From Christensenella sp. UBA7868 (GTDB lineage: Bacteria > Bacillota > Clostridia > Christensenellales > UBA1242): a stretch of 5,763 bases of DNA. The stretch lies in assembly GCA_002501285.1 (NCBI GenBank), contig DLSG01000014.1, forward strand, positions 1,743 through 7,505. The letters run 5' to 3'. The notes beneath the pieces were generated by a model. It was not told the DNA's origin and made no database searches. It saw only the letters and a program-made list of their open reading frames with translations. The first letter of the stretch is position 1, and the number at the start of each line of letters is the position of its first letter. The position numbers were made by a program, and so were the translations under genes. Below, in pieces: positions 4,812 through 5,763 of the stretch.

Positions 4812-5738
4812 ATGAAAAAATCGGCAAAACTTATTAGTGCTATTATAATTATTGCTTTAATCATAGTCTCTTGTTGTTTTATATATTTCAGTTTTTTCAA
4901 AAAACCAAATTCAACAGACACCGTAGAAGATTTAGTTATTACAAATAATTCGATAGTTTTAAAAGTAGGAGATAAAGTAAATTTAAAGGAACTATATAAT
5001 GTAAAACCTTTAAATATTTCTGCAAATGTATTTTGTTGTGTTGCAAACACAAAATATGCAACAATAAATGAAAATCAAATTTTAACTGCAAAATGTGTAG
5101 GTAGCACTACGATACTACTAAAAGTAGATTCGGGTGATGATTTTATTGAAAAAGATATTTCATTAAGAATTTGTGAGTCGGCGATGATTCCTAGTAGTAT
5201 AAATTTTGAAACGGAAAGTGTTGAACTTAATTTAGAAGATAAAAATATTGTAAATCGTGTTGAAATTCTGGGCGGAATAAATTATGCTGTGGAAATCGAA
5301 TATTCTGAAAAGGGCATTTGCAGTTATAATTATGAAACTGGTTTAATTATTCCACTAAAACAAGGAGAAACTGTTGTTACAATAATTGCTAAAACTTTCA
5401 CAGAAGAAATTTCAAAAAGTTTTAAAGTTTGTGTAAATTCTAATTTAGATTGTTGCATTAAAATTACAACGAATGGAGTAGAACTTGACAAAATAGGTGA
5501 TGGCTATGAAATAACATTATCTAAATTTTCACCAGTAAAATTATTTGTAGAATATTTAGAAAAAGGAAATGAAGTTATCGATTTTTCGTTTGATTATGTT
5601 TTAGAAAATAATACTTGCAATTTATATGTACAAAAAGATAATGGTTTTATAATGCTGATAGGAAAAGAATCAGGAAATTGTAACTTAAAAATTCAAGTAA
5701 AGAGTTTAGAAATTTTAATAAAGGTTAAGGTTAATTAA
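4812..5738 (+). CDS. Membrane-anchored protein with bacterial Ig-like domains
   Basis: A 308-residue predicted extracellular protein held by an N-terminal membrane segment (about residues 7-29, preceded by KKSAK and followed by KKP). IVSC at 18-21 also fits a lipobox, but the hydrophobic run continues past the cysteine, so a signal anchor is at least as likely. The rest is nearly all beta: domain 1 (about 38-118) has the Big_2 look, with VLKVGDKVNL and later NENQILTAKCVGSTTILLKV; domain 2 (about 126-208) has GLIIPLKQGETVVTIIAKTF; domain 3 (about 214-308) is more divergent. Several cysteines, including C75-C76 and two other CC pairs, are unusual for a surface protein. The ATG is the only possible start: the frame is closed upstream at 4764 and the next Met is residue 126. 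No ribosome binding site is visible. A one-base gap to the HIT gene suggests cotranscription. The ligand is unknown. Confidence 0.72.
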   Translation: MKKSAKLISAIIIIALIIVSCCFIYFSFFKKPNSTDTVEDLVITNNSIVLKVGDKVNLKELYNVKPLNISANVFCCVANTKYATINENQILTAKCVGSTTILLKVDSGDDFIEKDISLRICESAMIPSSINFETESVELNLEDKNIVNRVEILGGINYAVEIEYSEKGICSYNYETGLIIPLKQGETVVTIIAKTFTEEISKSFKVCVNSNLDCCIKITTNGVELDKIGDGYEITLSKFSPVKLFVEYLEKGNEVIDFSFDYVLENNTCNLYVQKDNGFIMLIGKESGNCNLKIQVKSLEILIKVKVN

Positions 5739-5739
5739 T

Positions 5740-5763
5740 ATGGAAGATTGTATTTTTTGTAAA
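5740..5763 (+). CDS. HIT family protein, 5' fragment cut by the window edge
   Basis: The last 24 bases read ATG and then EDCIFCK in frame, the characteristic N-terminus of bacterial HIT (histidine triad) proteins, which act as nucleoside phosphoramidases or nucleotide hydrolases in the cytoplasm. The two cysteines of the CxxC pair (C4, C7) are typical. The histidine triad itself lies outside the window, so the call rests on eight residues. A modest AAGG (5727-5730), inside the upstream gene, is 9 bases before the ATG. The single-base gap suggests translational coupling with the Ig-like protein gene. Confidence 0.7.

Noticed and set aside
4763..5050. Minus-strand open frame spanning the divergent promoter region and the start of the Ig-like gene.
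   Set aside because: It runs across the palindrome and promoters and is antisense to a convincing signal-anchor start; its product has no family resemblance.

Overview
The window is strongly AT-rich, every gene whose end is visible stops with TAA, and most genes carry a purine-rich AAGGAG-type ribosome binding site. Together with Gram-positive-style bacterial Ig-like surface proteins, this suggests a low-GC Bacillota-type chromosome, perhaps an uncultured gut Clostridia or Bacilli relative. That placement is inferred from composition and gene content; there is no rRNA or marker gene. I see no insertion sequence, integrase, tRNA, rRNA or CRISPR array.

Left part (1-1504): two divergent genes share a 163-bp intergenic region. 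Leftward is a small P-loop nucleotide-kinase-like protein (70-600) behind a consensus sigma-A promoter (TTGACA-N17-TATAAT). Rightward is a TraX-family multi-pass membrane protein (764-1504) behind an extended -10 element.

Middle (1505-2798): a strong promoter (1535-1563) is followed by about 130 nt of untranslated leader. Most of the leader (1591-1695) can be drawn as one long imperfect hairpin that ends in a run of eight T just before the ribosome binding site of an MTH1/MutT-like NUDIX hydrolase (1717-2226). That gene ends at a good intrinsic terminator. A 135-residue four-helix membrane protein of unknown function follows (2391-2798).

Right part (2918-5763): a lipoprotein with an Ig-like domain and a predicted beta-helix (2918-4108) converges on a Cu/Zn superoxide dismutase gene (4207-4710, minus strand) across a bidirectional terminator. 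Divergent from the dismutase gene is a membrane-anchored protein built of Ig-like domains (4812-5738). Its predicted promoter contains a perfect 8+1+8 inverted repeat, and it has almost no untranslated leader. One base after its stop begins a HIT-family gene, cut off by the window edge.

How the genes work together: there is no obvious single pathway. Two genes fit oxidative defence (superoxide removal, clean-up of oxidised nucleotides), and two encode cell-surface Ig-like proteins of unknown ligand. The most interesting unexplained signals are the structured leader of the NUDIX gene and the palindromic operator candidate between the dismutase gene and the surface-protein gene.
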